64,000 nucleotides of DNA from Anaerospora hongkongensis (lineage in GTDB: Bacteria; Bacillota; Negativicutes; Sporomusales; DSM-15969): positions 310,001 through 374,000 of the forward strand of contig NZ_SLUI01000003.1 in the NCBI RefSeq assembly GCF_004339805.1. Reading direction: 5' to 3'. Made by a program: the position numbers and the translations under genes. Under the pieces are notes generated by a model, which saw nothing but the letters and a program-made list of their open reading frames with translations, searched no databases and was not told the origin of the DNA. Of the stretch, positions 28,695-37,784 are shown piece after piece (position 1 is the first letter of the stretch; every line of letters starts with the position of its first letter).

Positions 28695-30050
28695 ATGGCT
28701 ACAAATGCACAGAGGTATTGTAACGAACTCTATCGCCGAATTGTCGAACGAAATGCGAACGAACCGGAATTTCACCAAACAGTGCAGGAAGTACTTAGTT
28801 CTTTGGTACCTGTTCTGGATAAGAATCCTGAATATATTGAACTGGGAATCGTTGAGCGGATCGTGGAGCCGGAGCGACAATTTATATTCCGAGTACCTTG
28901 GATGGATGACACGGGCAAGGTAAGAGTAAACCGGGGGTTCCGAGTTCAGTTTAACAGTGCAATCGGTCCCTACAAAGGCGGCTTGCGGTTCCATCCGTCA
29001 GTTAACGTCAGCATCGTCAAGTTCCTTGGTTTTGAACAGACCTTCAAGAATTCACTGACAAGTTTGCCTATGGGCGGTGGCAAAGGCGGCTCCGATTTCG
29101 ATCCCAAAGGCAAATCTGATGCCGAAGTGATGCGTTTCTGTCAGAGTTACATGACGGAGCTGTATCGATATATCGGCCCGAATACAGATGTGCCAGCCGG
29201 TGATCTTGGCGTTGGCGGTAGGGAGATTGGCTACCTTTTCGGGCAATATAAGAGAATAAAAGGCGGTTATGAAAATGGCGTTTTGACGGGAAAAGGACTT
29301 ACTTATGGCGGAAGCCTAGCCCGCCCGGAAGCTACTGGCTACGGGATCGCATACTTCTGCCAGGAGATGATGAAATCCAAAGGAACGTCCTTTGACGGTA
29401 AAACCGTTGCTGTATCCGGTTTTGGGAATGTAACTTGGGGTACAGTAAAAAAGATTAATGAATTAGGCGGTAAGGTAGTTACACTTTCAGGCCCTGACGG
29501 ATATATCTATGATCCCGACGGTATCACTGGGGAAAAAGTTGAATATCTGCTAGAAATGAGAGCATCCTGCCGTGACAGGGTTGAGGATTATGCTGACCAA
29601 TACGGTGTGATGTTCAATCCGGGTGAAAAGCCTTGGGGAGTTAAAGTTGACGTCGTTATCCCTTGTGCTACTCAAAACGAGATCATTATTGACGATGCCA
29701 AGAAAATTGTTTCGAACGGGGTGAAATTTGTTTGCGAAGGAGCAAATATGCCTTGTACAAACGATGCAATTGAGTATTTCATAGAGAACGGCGTATATCT
29801 TGGGCCGTCTAAAGCTGCCAATGCTGGTGGTGTGGCCGTTTCGGGCCTCGAGATGTCCCAGAACAGCATGCGACTGGCTTGGTCTTTTGAAGAAGTTGAT
29901 GTGAAACTCAAAACGATTATGCTCAATATCTATAGAAGCGCCAGCAAGGCAGCAGAAGATTATGGCTACAAGGACAACCTGGTTGTCGGCGCTAACATTG
30001 CCGGATTTATTAAAGTCGCTGAGGCAATGAAGGCGCAAGGTTCGGTATAA
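28695..30050 (+). CDS. gdhA: NADP-type glutamate dehydrogenase
   Basis: 451 residues, the length of hexameric bacterial GDH. RVQFNSAIGPYKGGLRFH near 84, the catalytic Lys in PMGGGKGGSDFDPKG near 118, DVPAGDLGVGGREIGY near 158, and a nucleotide-binding SGFGNVTWG near 235. It reductively aminates 2-oxoglutarate to glutamate. The start is the ATG at 28695, eight bases after GGAGAGGG; an earlier in-frame ATG at 28653 has no clear site. Monocistronic in appearance. Confidence 0.93.
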   Translation: MATNAQRYCNELYRRIVERNANEPEFHQTVQEVLSSLVPVLDKNPEYIELGIVERIVEPERQFIFRVPWMDDTGKVRVNRGFRVQFNSAIGPYKGGLRFHPSVNVSIVKFLGFEQTFKNSLTSLPMGGGKGGSDFDPKGKSDAEVMRFCQSYMTELYRYIGPNTDVPAGDLGVGGREIGYLFGQYKRIKGGYENGVLTGKGLTYGGSLARPEATGYGIAYFCQEMMKSKGTSFDGKTVAVSGFGNVTWGTVKKINELGGKVVTLSGPDGYIYDPDGITGEKVEYLLEMRASCRDRVEDYADQYGVMFNPGEKPWGVKVDVVIPCATQNEIIIDDAKKIVSNGVKFVCEGANMPCTNDAIEYFIENGVYLGPSKAANAGGVAVSGLEMSQNSMRLAWSFEEVDVKLKTIMLNIYRSASKAAEDYGYKDNLVVGANIAGFIKVAEAMKAQGSV

Positions 30051-30255
30051 AGAAAGTAAAAGGCTATTAGTTTATCAAACATCTCTAATGGAGGCCTTTG
30101 ATGTAAAAGTATCGACAAACACTGACGCGGCACCCCCTCACAAGGGGGCTGCACCATGATAGGAATGAGGAGGGGGGCTGTGGTACGAATAGAGGGTATA
30201 GCGAGTGAGATTGAAGAAAAGCGAGACCTGATTCACCGTATGGCTCGGAAATAAT

Positions 30256-30480
30256 CATTGACTTCGCTAGAGTTAATGCTATCAAAGCGGTGGACCCAAT
30301 CCTATATATGGTATGCCAGGGGAATTCAGCCATGGTTGACGCTGCCAGGGCAGTTGGAATTCGGTACGTTGAAGAATATATTTCCTCAGACGTATCACGT
30401 GGAGTGTTGCGTTTTACTGAAAAAAACACAGCCCGTGAAACCAGATGGGGCATGGGTTCACGGACTGTGGGAATAATGGT
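30256..30480 (+). pseudogene. Relic of a LamB/YcsF (5-oxoprolinase subunit A-like) gene
   Basis: The frame from about 30256 reads ARVNAIKAVDPILYMVCQGN then DAARAVGIRYVEEYISSD, resembling the LamB/YcsF family (AVKAVDPxLxxxGLxGSE, AGLxxxxEVFADR). No start and no N-terminal domain; the conserved later part is lost. A 30-base part recurs at 17739-17768. Immediately upstream, 30156-30254 encodes 32 unrecognised codons. Confidence 0.45.
30420..30470 (-). terminator. Minus-strand rho-independent terminator
   Basis: Read on the minus strand: CACAGTCCGTGAACCC, an 11-base loop, GGTTTCACGGGCTGTG, then seven T. Stem of about 16 pairs with two mismatches. It is oriented to end transcripts coming from the LysR gene at 30928-31716. 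Confidence 0.65.
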
Positions 30481-30577
30481 GTATGTTTCCCTGAACGTGG
30501 CTAGAAAACACCAAAGCTTTTCGAGAGGCCGCTGAAAAACATAGCCTTCACAGGTAGCTGGAAATAGGCACATTAAT

Positions 30578-30625
30578 AAAGACGACCCTTCATTCACCTA
30601 TTTGGAATGAAGGGTCGTCTTTTCA
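30578..30625. terminator. Strong hairpin terminator, both directions
   Basis: AAAGACGACCCTTCATTC and GAATGAAGGGTCGTCTTT are perfect complements (18 pairs) around a 9-base loop; T-runs arise on both strands. It separates the gdhA side from the LysR side. Confidence 0.85.
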
Positions 30626-30927
30626 AGGTTTTTGTGTACTGAAGAGGCGCCTTATTGCCCCATCAGCTTTACGATCCTTTTGAGGTTAACACGAATATCG
30701 CCATCGCTCCTTGTATTTCCAGGCCAATCAGACTCGATGACGATGCAACACATCACATGGGAACATACAGATTTCAAGTTTGCCACAGCCTTTAGTTATA
30801 CTAGGCATTCGGAGGCGCTAGCGGCAAGTAGAGTTAGTGATATTCGTTGCAGTAAACAAGTTCAAAAAGTGAAGAGCCGTTGCTGGCATGTAGCGGTTTC
30901 GAACCCATATGATCGCGGCGGTCGTTT
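30626..30927. other. Intergenic stretch, no gene seen
   Basis: About 300 bases between the hairpin and the end of the LysR gene. A 99-codon plus-strand frame exists (30632-30931) but has no ribosome site and no recognisable content. Confidence 0.4.
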
Positions 30928-31716
30928 CTAATGAGGATCTGTAATCTCTTTGGCAATTAGATTTGTTCGGGGAATCAAGCCAATTGCTGACCGTGGGACA
31001 ACAGCAATGCCGATATTAGCATCAGCCCAAGCAAGTAAGGGCATTACATCATCACTTTCACAAAGAATATAGGGAGAAAAGCCGGCTTGACGACAGTAAT
31101 AAACAAGTTGTTCTTCAAATTTACGGTGAATCATTAGCGGCTTGTTCTTTAAGTCGACTAGGCTAATCGTATCTGATGATTTACTAGTGATGCCAGGGTG
31201 CTCAGGACTGTAAAGAATTACTAGTGGTTCGTTGGGGAGTTTGATCGATTCGTAAATATTCGTATCAAAAGGAAGACGAACCATTCCTAAATCTACAATT
31301 CCTCTGTCTAGCAGTTCGGTTATGCGACTGGTTTCTCCCTCTCGTATTCTAAAGGTTACATTAGGATAAAGACTGCGAAAGGTTTTAATAAGGTTAGGCA
31401 ATAAGGTAGCTCCTGAAGCTGTAACCGCTCCAATGGAAAGAACGCCACGTATTCCGTTATCAAAATCTTGAAGTTCTTTTGTGGTCGTATTAAGAAGTTC
31501 GGTAATTTGTTCGGCCCGTGTTCTAAATAAGTGTCCCGCAGCTGTTAGTTTTACCTTGCGTTTGCCTCGTTCTAGTAGCTGAACGCCTAGTTGTCCTTCC
31601 AACTGCTTGATCTGTCGGCTGAGAGGCGGCTGCGCCATGTGCAGCCGTTTGGCCGCAGCTGATATATTGCCCTCTTCTGTGATAGCCAAAAAGTATTGTA
31701 TATCTTTGATATCCAT
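30928..31716 (-). CDS. LysR-family transcriptional regulator, divergent from kor operon
   Basis: 262 residues from the preferred start at 31716 (MDIKDIQYFLAITEEGNISA), with GGGAG upstream; an in-frame ATG at 31779 would add 21 untypical residues. HTH residues 1-60 (AQPPLSRQIKQLEGQLGVQL), effector domain from about 90. It is slightly short at the C terminus compared with the usual 290-300. Divergent from korDABC with 169 bases between starts; TATTATA/TATAATA at 31783-31805 is a possible operator. Likely controls the oxidoreductase operon. Confidence 0.87.
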   Translation of the reverse strand: MDIKDIQYFLAITEEGNISAAAKRLHMAQPPLSRQIKQLEGQLGVQLLERGKRKVKLTAAGHLFRTRAEQITELLNTTTKELQDFDNGIRGVLSIGAVTASGATLLPNLIKTFRSLYPNVTFRIREGETSRITELLDRGIVDLGMVRLPFDTNIYESIKLPNEPLVILYSPEHPGITSKSSDTISLVDLKNKPLMIHRKFEEQLVYYCRQAGFSPYILCESDDVMPLLAWADANIGIAVVPRSAIGLIPRTNLIAKEITDPH

Positions 31717-31782
31717 TTCGTATCCACTCCCAGGTTCTTTATAAGTAGCATAATACTCTATGAGAGACATTCCAGTCAATTG

Positions 31783-31805
31783 TATTATACTTTTTTGATA
31801 TAATA
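31783..31805. promoter_or_regulatory. Candidate LysR operator/promoter
   Basis: TATTATA and TATAATA, a perfect inverted repeat with a 9-base centre, halfway between the divergent LysR and korD starts. The arms also look like -10 elements facing each way, so operator and promoter may overlap. Confidence 0.4.
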
Positions 31806-31885
31806 AACCGAGTTATATGGTATTTTACGCATTGTTACAGAACAGTTATAATTTTCAATATAGATAATAAAGTGAGGTGAGCAAG

Positions 31886-32080
31886 ATGAGCTTAAGAGTA
31901 CATACCAATCGCTGCAAGGGCTGCGGTATTTGCGTAGAGTTTTGCCCCAAGAAAATATTGACTGTAAACAAAGTTGAGAAAGTGGAAGTTATAAGTGAGA
32001 AAGACTGTATCGCGTGTCGCCAGTGCGAGATGCGCTGCCCTGACTTCGCCATATTTTGTACACAAATAACAAAGGAGTGA
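31886..32080 (+). CDS. korD: 2-oxoacid:ferredoxin oxidoreductase delta subunit (2x[4Fe-4S])
   Basis: 64 residues with two four-cysteine motifs, CKGCGICVEFCP near 10 and CIACRQCEMRCP near 43, giving two [4Fe-4S] clusters that carry electrons from the catalytic subunits to ferredoxin. The ATG at 31886, five bases after GTGAGGTGA, is preferred; the GTG at 31877 lies inside that site. First gene of korDABC; korA starts six bases after its stop. Confidence 0.9.
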   Translation: MSLRVHTNRCKGCGICVEFCPKKILTVNKVEKVEVISEKDCIACRQCEMRCPDFAIFCTQITKE

Positions 32081-32086
32081 ACCATA

Positions 32087-33220
32087 GTGTCTAGAGTTAA
32101 ACTTATGCAGGGCAACCAGGCTGTCGCTGAAGGCGCTATTGCTGCTGGCGTGACATTCTTTGGTGGATATCCAATCACGCCTTCGACTGAAGTAGCGGAA
32201 GCCCTTTCGAAAATGTTACCCGCTGTTGGAGGCAAGTTTATTCAAATGGAAGATGAGATCGCCGGTATTGGCGTTATCATTGGAGCTTCCCTCACAGGCA
32301 AGAAAGTCATGACCGCCACCAGTGGCCCCGGTTTTTCTTTAAAACAGGAGCTCATTGGCTATGCATGTATCGCTGAAATTCCAATGGTTATTGTTAATGT
32401 ACAGCGTATGGGCCCTTCCACCGGTCAACCCACCTCACCTGCGCAAGGCGATGTTATGCAGGCGCGATGGGGAACGCACGGCGATCATTCCATTATAGCG
32501 CTTACACCCGGTAGTGTCCCGGAATGTTTTGACCTGACCATTAAGGCCTATGAACTATCAGAGAAATATCGTACTCCCGTCATTCTCCTGCTTGACGAAG
32601 TTGTTGGACACATGCGTGAGAAGATTGATCTTCCTGATTCCTATGATACGGTAGTTAAGCCACAGAGGAAACTTCCCCAGGTTTCACCTTCAGAATACAA
32701 GGCTTACAAGCCCGATGCCAATCTGGTTCCGCCGATGGCCCCGTTTGGAACAGGCTATCGCTGGCACGTAACAGGCCTGGTCCATGATGAGTACGGCTTC
32801 CCGGATGGATCGCCTGCCGCTACTCAAAAGTGCATTGACCGTTTACACGACAAAATATATAACAATCTGGATGAAATCGTCCTTTATGAGAATTACCTTA
32901 TGGAAGATGCCGAGATAGCTATCGTTGCCTACGGGGGCACTGCTCGTACAGCCTATGCTGCTATTGATGAAGCACGAGCCAAGGGAATTAAGGCTGGCCT
33001 ATTCCGCCCGATTACCATGTGGCCGTTCCCGGCAAAACAAATCCAAGAAATCGCTGGTAAGGTTAAACAAATCATAGTGGCGGAAATGAATTACGGCCAG
33101 TATGTGATTGAAGTCGAGCGCGCCGTTCAAGGCCGAGTGCCGGTGACGCTACATGCTAAATATAACAGCGAAGCCATTACGCCGGCTGAACTTTTGGCAA
33201 CGATTGAAGGACTGAAATAA
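32087..33220 (+). CDS. korA: 2-oxoacid:ferredoxin oxidoreductase alpha subunit
   Basis: 377 residues. The pyrimidine-binding half and CoA-contact region are recognisable: GGYPITPSTEVAEAL near 25, the catalytic Glu region in FIQMEDEIAGIG near 52, TSGPGFSLKQELIG near 83, and QRMGPSTGQPTSPAQGD near 108. It forms the core heterodimer with KorB and oxidatively decarboxylates 2-oxoglutarate (or another 2-oxoacid) to the acyl-CoA and reduced ferredoxin. GTG start nine bases after AAAGGAG. The subunit order delta-alpha-beta-gamma fits 2-oxoglutarate or branched-chain 2-oxoacid enzymes; choosing between these is not possible from sequence alone. Confidence 0.9.
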   Translation: MSRVKLMQGNQAVAEGAIAAGVTFFGGYPITPSTEVAEALSKMLPAVGGKFIQMEDEIAGIGVIIGASLTGKKVMTATSGPGFSLKQELIGYACIAEIPMVIVNVQRMGPSTGQPTSPAQGDVMQARWGTHGDHSIIALTPGSVPECFDLTIKAYELSEKYRTPVILLLDEVVGHMREKIDLPDSYDTVVKPQRKLPQVSPSEYKAYKPDANLVPPMAPFGTGYRWHVTGLVHDEYGFPDGSPAATQKCIDRLHDKIYNNLDEIVLYENYLMEDAEIAIVAYGGTARTAYAAIDEARAKGIKAGLFRPITMWPFPAKQIQEIAGKVKQIIVAEMNYGQYVIEVERAVQGRVPVTLHAKYNSEAITPAELLATIEGLK

Positions 33221-33246
33221 AGCTTGTAAGGAGGATGATTCAGCAG

Positions 33247-34074
33247 ATGGAAATGGAACAAATGATTGATAAATATTTCCGTGCAGGGCGGCTCCCCCAT
33301 ATTTGGTGTCCGGGCTGCGGAAATGGCATAGTCACAGGTGCAATAGTGAAGGCCGTTGATACGCTGGCCATTGAAAAAGACAATATAGCGGTAGTTTCTG
33401 GCATAGGCTGTTCAAGCCGCGCCTCCGGGTATCTTGATTTCAATACCGTGCATTCAGCCCATGGACGCGCACTGCCGGTTGCCACTGGCATCAAGCTTGC
33501 CGAACCAAGGCTCAAAGTAATTGTAGTCACCGGAGACGGCGATGCTACTGCAATTGGTGGTAACCACTTTATTCATGCAGCACGTCGCAACATCGATATT
33601 ACCGTAGTTTTATATAATAACAATATTTATGGAATGACGGGTGGACAGTATTCCCCGCTGACTCCAACCAATTCCAGAGCAACAACTGCTCAATATGGCA
33701 CGGTAGATCGTGCCTTTGATGTAACTGAACTCGCCAGAGGCGCTGGTGCAACCTTTGTTGCCCGTGCGACTACCTTTCATACCCAACTGTTGTCGGATGT
33801 CATCGCACAAGGTATACAGCATGAAGGCTTTAGTATTATCGAAGCCGTAACGGCCTGCCCGATTTCGTTTGGGCGCCAGAATAAAATGGGTTCGGCTCCT
33901 AACATGATGAAATGGCAAAAGGAGCATGGTGTAATGCTTGCTGCCTATGATAAACTACCGGAGGAACAAAAAGTGGACAAGTTCCCTATCGGTATTTTAT
34001 ACAAGAAGTTAGCTCCCGAGTACTCGGCGGAATATGACAAAGTAATAGCAAAAGCCCAGAAAGGAGCGAAATAA
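33247..34074 (+). CDS. korB: 2-oxoacid:ferredoxin oxidoreductase beta subunit
   Basis: 275 residues; thiamine diphosphate-binding subunit. WCPGCGNGIVTGAI near 19 carries the cluster/ThDP-associated cysteines, and GDGDATAIGGNHF near 94 with NNNIYGMTGGQ near 122 forms the GDG...NN ThDP/Mg site. The ATG at 33247, 12 bases after GGAGG, is preferred because the ATG at 33235 abuts the ribosome site directly. One base separates its stop from korC. Confidence 0.9.
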   Translation: MEMEQMIDKYFRAGRLPHIWCPGCGNGIVTGAIVKAVDTLAIEKDNIAVVSGIGCSSRASGYLDFNTVHSAHGRALPVATGIKLAEPRLKVIVVTGDGDATAIGGNHFIHAARRNIDITVVLYNNNIYGMTGGQYSPLTPTNSRATTAQYGTVDRAFDVTELARGAGATFVARATTFHTQLLSDVIAQGIQHEGFSIIEAVTACPISFGRQNKMGSAPNMMKWQKEHGVMLAAYDKLPEEQKVDKFPIGILYKKLAPEYSAEYDKVIAKAQKGAK

Positions 34075-34075
34075 C

Positions 34076-34606
34076 ATGCAGCAACTTCGTTTATCCGGAA
34101 CTGGCGGTCAGGGGTTAATCCTGGGGGGCATCATTTTGGCTGAGGCCGCATTAATGGACGGAAAACTGGCTGTTCAATCCCAATCCTATGGGCCAGAAGC
34201 ACGCGGCGGTTCAAGTAAATCCGAAGTTTTAATTTCAAACACGGTGATACATTACCCCAAGATAACGAAACCGGACGTAGTGTTAGCGATGAGCCAGGAA
34301 GCCTGCAAGAAGTATACGACAGACCTTATGGAAGATGGCGTACTGATAACAGACAGTCTGTATGTACAACAGGTGCCAGAGAAAAAGTATAAAAAGGTGT
34401 ATGAACTGCCGATCACCCAAACGGCCCAAGAGGGACTGGGCAAGGCTCTGTTTGCCAACATCGTTGCGCTGGGCGCTATCGTCAAAATTACGGGTGTGGT
34501 ATCCATAGAATCGCTAACTAAAGCCGTATTAGCCCGTGTTCCGAAAGGAACGGAAGAAGTAAACCAAAAGGCCATTCAATTAGGTATTGAACTGATAAAA
34601 GAATAG
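34076..34606 (+). CDS. korC: 2-oxoacid:ferredoxin oxidoreductase gamma subunit
   Basis: 176 residues. LSGTGGQGLILGGIILAEAA at the start and SYGPEARGGSSKSEV near 40 are the standard gamma-subunit motifs, forming the domain that lets CoA reach the active site. Last gene of korDABC; a hairpin follows 14 bases after the stop. Confidence 0.9.
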   Translation: MQQLRLSGTGGQGLILGGIILAEAALMDGKLAVQSQSYGPEARGGSSKSEVLISNTVIHYPKITKPDVVLAMSQEACKKYTTDLMEDGVLITDSLYVQQVPEKKYKKVYELPITQTAQEGLGKALFANIVALGAIVKITGVVSIESLTKAVLARVPKGTEEVNQKAIQLGIELIKE

Positions 34607-34619
34607 TCCTAAACCATAG

Positions 34620-34655
34620 ACAATCCCGCTAAAGTTAATCGTTAGCGGGATTGTT
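34620..34655 (+). terminator. Hairpin terminator after kor operon
   Basis: CAATCCCGCTAA and TTAGCGGGATTG pair perfectly (12 pairs, 9-base loop) and are followed by TTACT. The T-run is weak, so read-through to the CoA-transferase is possible. Confidence 0.65.
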
Positions 34656-34698
34656 ACTAAAAAATAATGATGTATTTAAAAAATGAAGGGATGTTACG

Positions 34699-36036
34699 AT
34701 GTTTTATAACAAATATAAGGAGAAATTGCTTACTGCAGGTGATGCGGTAGAAGTTGTAAAGTCGGGGGATTGGATTGACTATGGTTTTGGACTAGGACAA
34801 CCTATGTTATTAGATGCTGCATTAGCTCGCAGAAAGCAAGACCTTCAAGATATAAAAATTCGCGGGGCTCTAGCATTGGCGTCACGGCAGGTTGTTGAGG
34901 CAGACCCGGAAAGAGAGACCTTCACTTATTCAAGCTGGCATTTCAGTGGATATGAGCGAAAGTTGCATGACCGTGGCTTGTGCAATTATATTCCTATGGT
35001 TTATAGAAACAAACCCAGGTTTTATCGAAATCATTTAGATGTAGATGTCGCTATGATCTCCGTAGCCCCTATAGATGGGAAGGGATATTTTAACTTTTCA
35101 CTATCTAACTCCGCGACCAGGGCTATACTGGAAAAAGCAAAAACTGTGATTGTGGAGGTAAACGAGCAACTACCGTATTCACTTGGCGGACGTGAGGAGT
35201 GTATCCATATATCAGAAGTCGACTTTATCGTCGAAGCTGGCTGCATAAATATCCCCGAGCTGCCAATCACGGATGCTGACGAAAATGATGAACGAGTTGC
35301 AAGGCTAATTGTCGAGGAGATTGTTAATGGAGCAACAATCCAGTTGGGTATAGGGGCTATGCCAAATGCAGTGGGCAATTTGATTGCGGAATCTGATGTT
35401 AAGGATCTCGGCATGCACACAGAGATGCTTGTGGATGCCTATCTAAAAATGTACGAAAAAGGAAAGCTGACAAATAAATGCAAATCAGTGGATAAATATA
35501 AGGGCGCCTGGACGTTCTGTGCCGGTACAAAGGATTTGTATAATTGGGTTGAGCGTAACCCGTTGTTAGCATCCTATCCTGTTGATTACACAAACGATCC
35601 GGCAATAATTGCACAAATTGATAATTTTATATCTGTGAATAATTGTGTGGAAGTTGATTTATATGGGCAGGTTTCATCCGAAACTGCAGGAATGAGGCAC
35701 ATTAGCGGTACAGGCGGACAACTCGACTTTGTTACAGGGAGTTATTTAGCAAGAGGCGGAAAAAGCTTTATCTGTTTTCAATCGTCCTTCACTGACAAAA
35801 AAAGTGGGCAGGTTTGTTCCCGCGTTGTGCCAACGCTGCCAGTGGGCGGAATCGTGACTGACCCTCGAACCCAAATTCATTTTTTGGTTACCGAATGGGG
35901 AAAGGTGAACCTTGCCGGTTGCTCCACTTGGGAGCGGGCTGAGAGAATTATCAGTATCGCTCATCCAAATTTTAGGGATGATTTAATCAAACAAGCGGAG
36001 ACAATGAAAATCTGGAAGAATAGTAATAGAATATAA
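34699..36036 (+). CDS. Acetyl-CoA hydrolase/CoA-transferase family protein
   Basis: 445 residues, family of 4-hydroxybutyrate, butyryl and succinyl CoA-transferases. The catalytic Glu is in HTEM near residue 241 (GMHTEMLVDAYL); GIGAMPNAVGNL near 214 and the CoA-binding GTGGQLDF near 340 are conserved. It moves CoA from a donor such as acetyl-CoA to an organic acid, which activates the acid without ATP. Near the IclR regulator and the branched-acid genes, so a likely activation step for the acids made or taken up here. A relative, about equally long, lies at 45812-47125. Confidence 0.87.
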   Translation: MFYNKYKEKLLTAGDAVEVVKSGDWIDYGFGLGQPMLLDAALARRKQDLQDIKIRGALALASRQVVEADPERETFTYSSWHFSGYERKLHDRGLCNYIPMVYRNKPRFYRNHLDVDVAMISVAPIDGKGYFNFSLSNSATRAILEKAKTVIVEVNEQLPYSLGGREECIHISEVDFIVEAGCINIPELPITDADENDERVARLIVEEIVNGATIQLGIGAMPNAVGNLIAESDVKDLGMHTEMLVDAYLKMYEKGKLTNKCKSVDKYKGAWTFCAGTKDLYNWVERNPLLASYPVDYTNDPAIIAQIDNFISVNNCVEVDLYGQVSSETAGMRHISGTGGQLDFVTGSYLARGGKSFICFQSSFTDKKSGQVCSRVVPTLPVGGIVTDPRTQIHFLVTEWGKVNLAGCSTWERAERIISIAHPNFRDDLIKQAETMKIWKNSNRI

Positions 36037-36720
36037 GCTTGGCATTGATGGCAACGCAGGCTTGAAACTTTTTAATGGCTGAAATGCTCGTAGGAGCTGT
36101 TTCGGCCATTATTCTTTGTAGGTAACGCCAAAATTTTTGGCAAAAGCAGCTTGCTAATTTATGTTCATCGTTTGTCTACGGTCTGATCCAAAATCTACAT
36201 CGGGTTTAATCTTAAATGGGAGATGAGCAGTGTGCTACGGCGAAGCCGCAAAATGGAATATCGTTTTTTACTCGGCTATATGCATGGCCGTCTTAGTTGT
36301 ATTGACATTACGATAATCAGGCAAAATTGGTACTAAGGGAGCTCTGCTGTCAGTATTCGCCCCATAAAAGACTTAGTGTCACGCTACTTTTGATCATTTC
36401 CCTATGAATATATTCACAATCGGGATTTTCTGGTAGTAGGTAAATCTTTTCGAAGAACCTAAGATTTTGCAATTAGTTATTTTGAATTATTTACACTAAA
36501 TAGTGTATAAATTCAATTATATAAGGAGGTGTACCGCAGTGAGTCGCTCTCTTAGTACCACTATGGCTCTATTTCATTCATAGAGTGGCTCTCTGAGATC
36601 ACACAAATGCCTCTATTGTTCAGCGGAAGGTAAATGTAAGAAGGAATAAAAAAAAAAGTATAGAAAAATCTACTCAACACAGTAATTTCAATTCCACAAG
36701 ATGAAACTGAGGAGAACGCA
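36037..36720. other. Upstream region of the IclR gene with palindrome and possible leader ORF
   Basis: 680 bases with no clear gene. At 36492-36505, ACACTA-AA-TAGTGT is an inverted repeat, a possible operator. At 36521-36530 there is a strong AAGGAGGT site and a GTG at 36539 opening a 14-codon frame (MSRSLSTTMALFHS, stop 36583), followed by short repeats (CTATGGCTCTAT, CATAGAGTGGCTC). This could be a leader peptide or a relic. Confidence 0.35.
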
Positions 36721-37485
36721 ATGAAAGACAAAGTTCAATCTGTAGAGCGAGCGATACAAATCCTGGAGGCTTTTAACGGAGATAAGGAAACACTAACATT
36801 TACTGAAATTATGCATGCTGTCGATTTGCCTAAAAGTACTACTTTTAGAATGCTACAGACCTTGATTGAACATGGATTCATCGCAGAAGAAGCTAAACAG
36901 TATCGACTGGGCATAAAATTATTTATTTTAGGAAATTTAGTTTCAAAAAATAATAACTTGCACAAAGTTGTGAGACCGATTATGGAACAACTAGGAGAAC
37001 AGTCTGGTGAATTTATTACGCTCAACATTCTGGTTGACAACCAGCGTTTATGTATTGGCAAAGTAGATTCTAAACGCGAAATTCAACACTCTGTTTCTCT
37101 AGGGTCCCTTCTACCAGTTTATGCTGGCTCAGGTAAGGTTTTACTTGCTTCTTTACCTGACGATCAAATCATAAAAATTTTAAATACAACACACATTGAA
37201 AAACTCACGCCAAGCACAATAACAGATATTGACCAGATTATGATAGAGATTAGGAACATTAGAGCGCAAGGTTATTACTATAGCAAAAACGAGCGATTAG
37301 AAGGAGTTTGGAGTATTGCAGCACCAATTAGGGACCATAGAGGCGAAGTAGTTGCAAATATTAGTATGGCGGGACTAAACATGTACAATAATGAAGAATT
37401 ACTTGAGACAAATAAGCAACTCCTTCTGAAGGCTGTAAAACAAGCGTCACTATTACTAGGATGTAATCCAAGACTGCTTGTGTAA
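36721..37485 (+). CDS. IclR-family transcriptional regulator
   Basis: 254 residues. N-terminal winged HTH (VQSVERAIQILEAFNG, then VDLPKSTTFRMLQTLIEHGF) and an IclR effector domain from about 75, with conserved LLPVYAGSGKVLLA and GVWSIAAPIRD. AGGAGAACGC precedes the ATG. IclR proteins usually bind short palindromes of the GGAA-TTCC type; matching sites lie downstream at 37685 and 37757 (ahead of the porin) and at 40904 (ahead of the lyase). It is thus the likely regulator of region 3. Effector probably an acid of this pathway. Confidence 0.9.
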   Translation: MKDKVQSVERAIQILEAFNGDKETLTFTEIMHAVDLPKSTTFRMLQTLIEHGFIAEEAKQYRLGIKLFILGNLVSKNNNLHKVVRPIMEQLGEQSGEFITLNILVDNQRLCIGKVDSKREIQHSVSLGSLLPVYAGSGKVLLASLPDDQIIKILNTTHIEKLTPSTITDIDQIMIEIRNIRAQGYYYSKNERLEGVWSIAAPIRDHRGEVVANISMAGLNMYNNEELLETNKQLLLKAVKQASLLLGCNPRLLV

Positions 37486-37684
37486 GCATATATATAATTT
37501 TGAACATTTCAATTTAGGAGTAAGCATTCATTTATACACTGTGAGATCGACATGTCAAGGAAACGCTAAAATACTACTTTATAAATACAATAAGAGACAG
37601 AATACGTTAAAAATTTAAAAAAACTATTTTCTAAGAAGGAATTAGAAAATAAAAACAGAATTGTCATTGTCGGAAAGAAAAAAC

Positions 37685-37712
37685 GGAACTAGTTCCGGAT
37701 TACGGAACAATA
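37685..37712. promoter_or_regulatory. Candidate IclR operator 1
   Basis: GGAACTAGTTCC (perfect 12-base palindrome), then ATTACGGAACAATA, giving a third GGAAC half-site. Same pattern as sites 2 (37757) and 3 (40904). About 400 bases upstream of the porin. Confidence 0.55.
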
Positions 37713-37756
37713 GAACTTCTACTTCTTTGACATGGGTGTTTGCATGGAATAATAAT

Positions 37757-37784
37757 GGAACTAGTTTCGTATTGCGGAAAAACA
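37757..37784. promoter_or_regulatory. Candidate IclR operator 2
   Basis: GGAACTAGTTTC followed by ATTGCGGAAAAACA, one base from the perfect palindrome of site 1 and with the same third half-site. The centres of sites 1 and 2 lie 72 bases apart, about seven helical turns. Confidence 0.5.
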
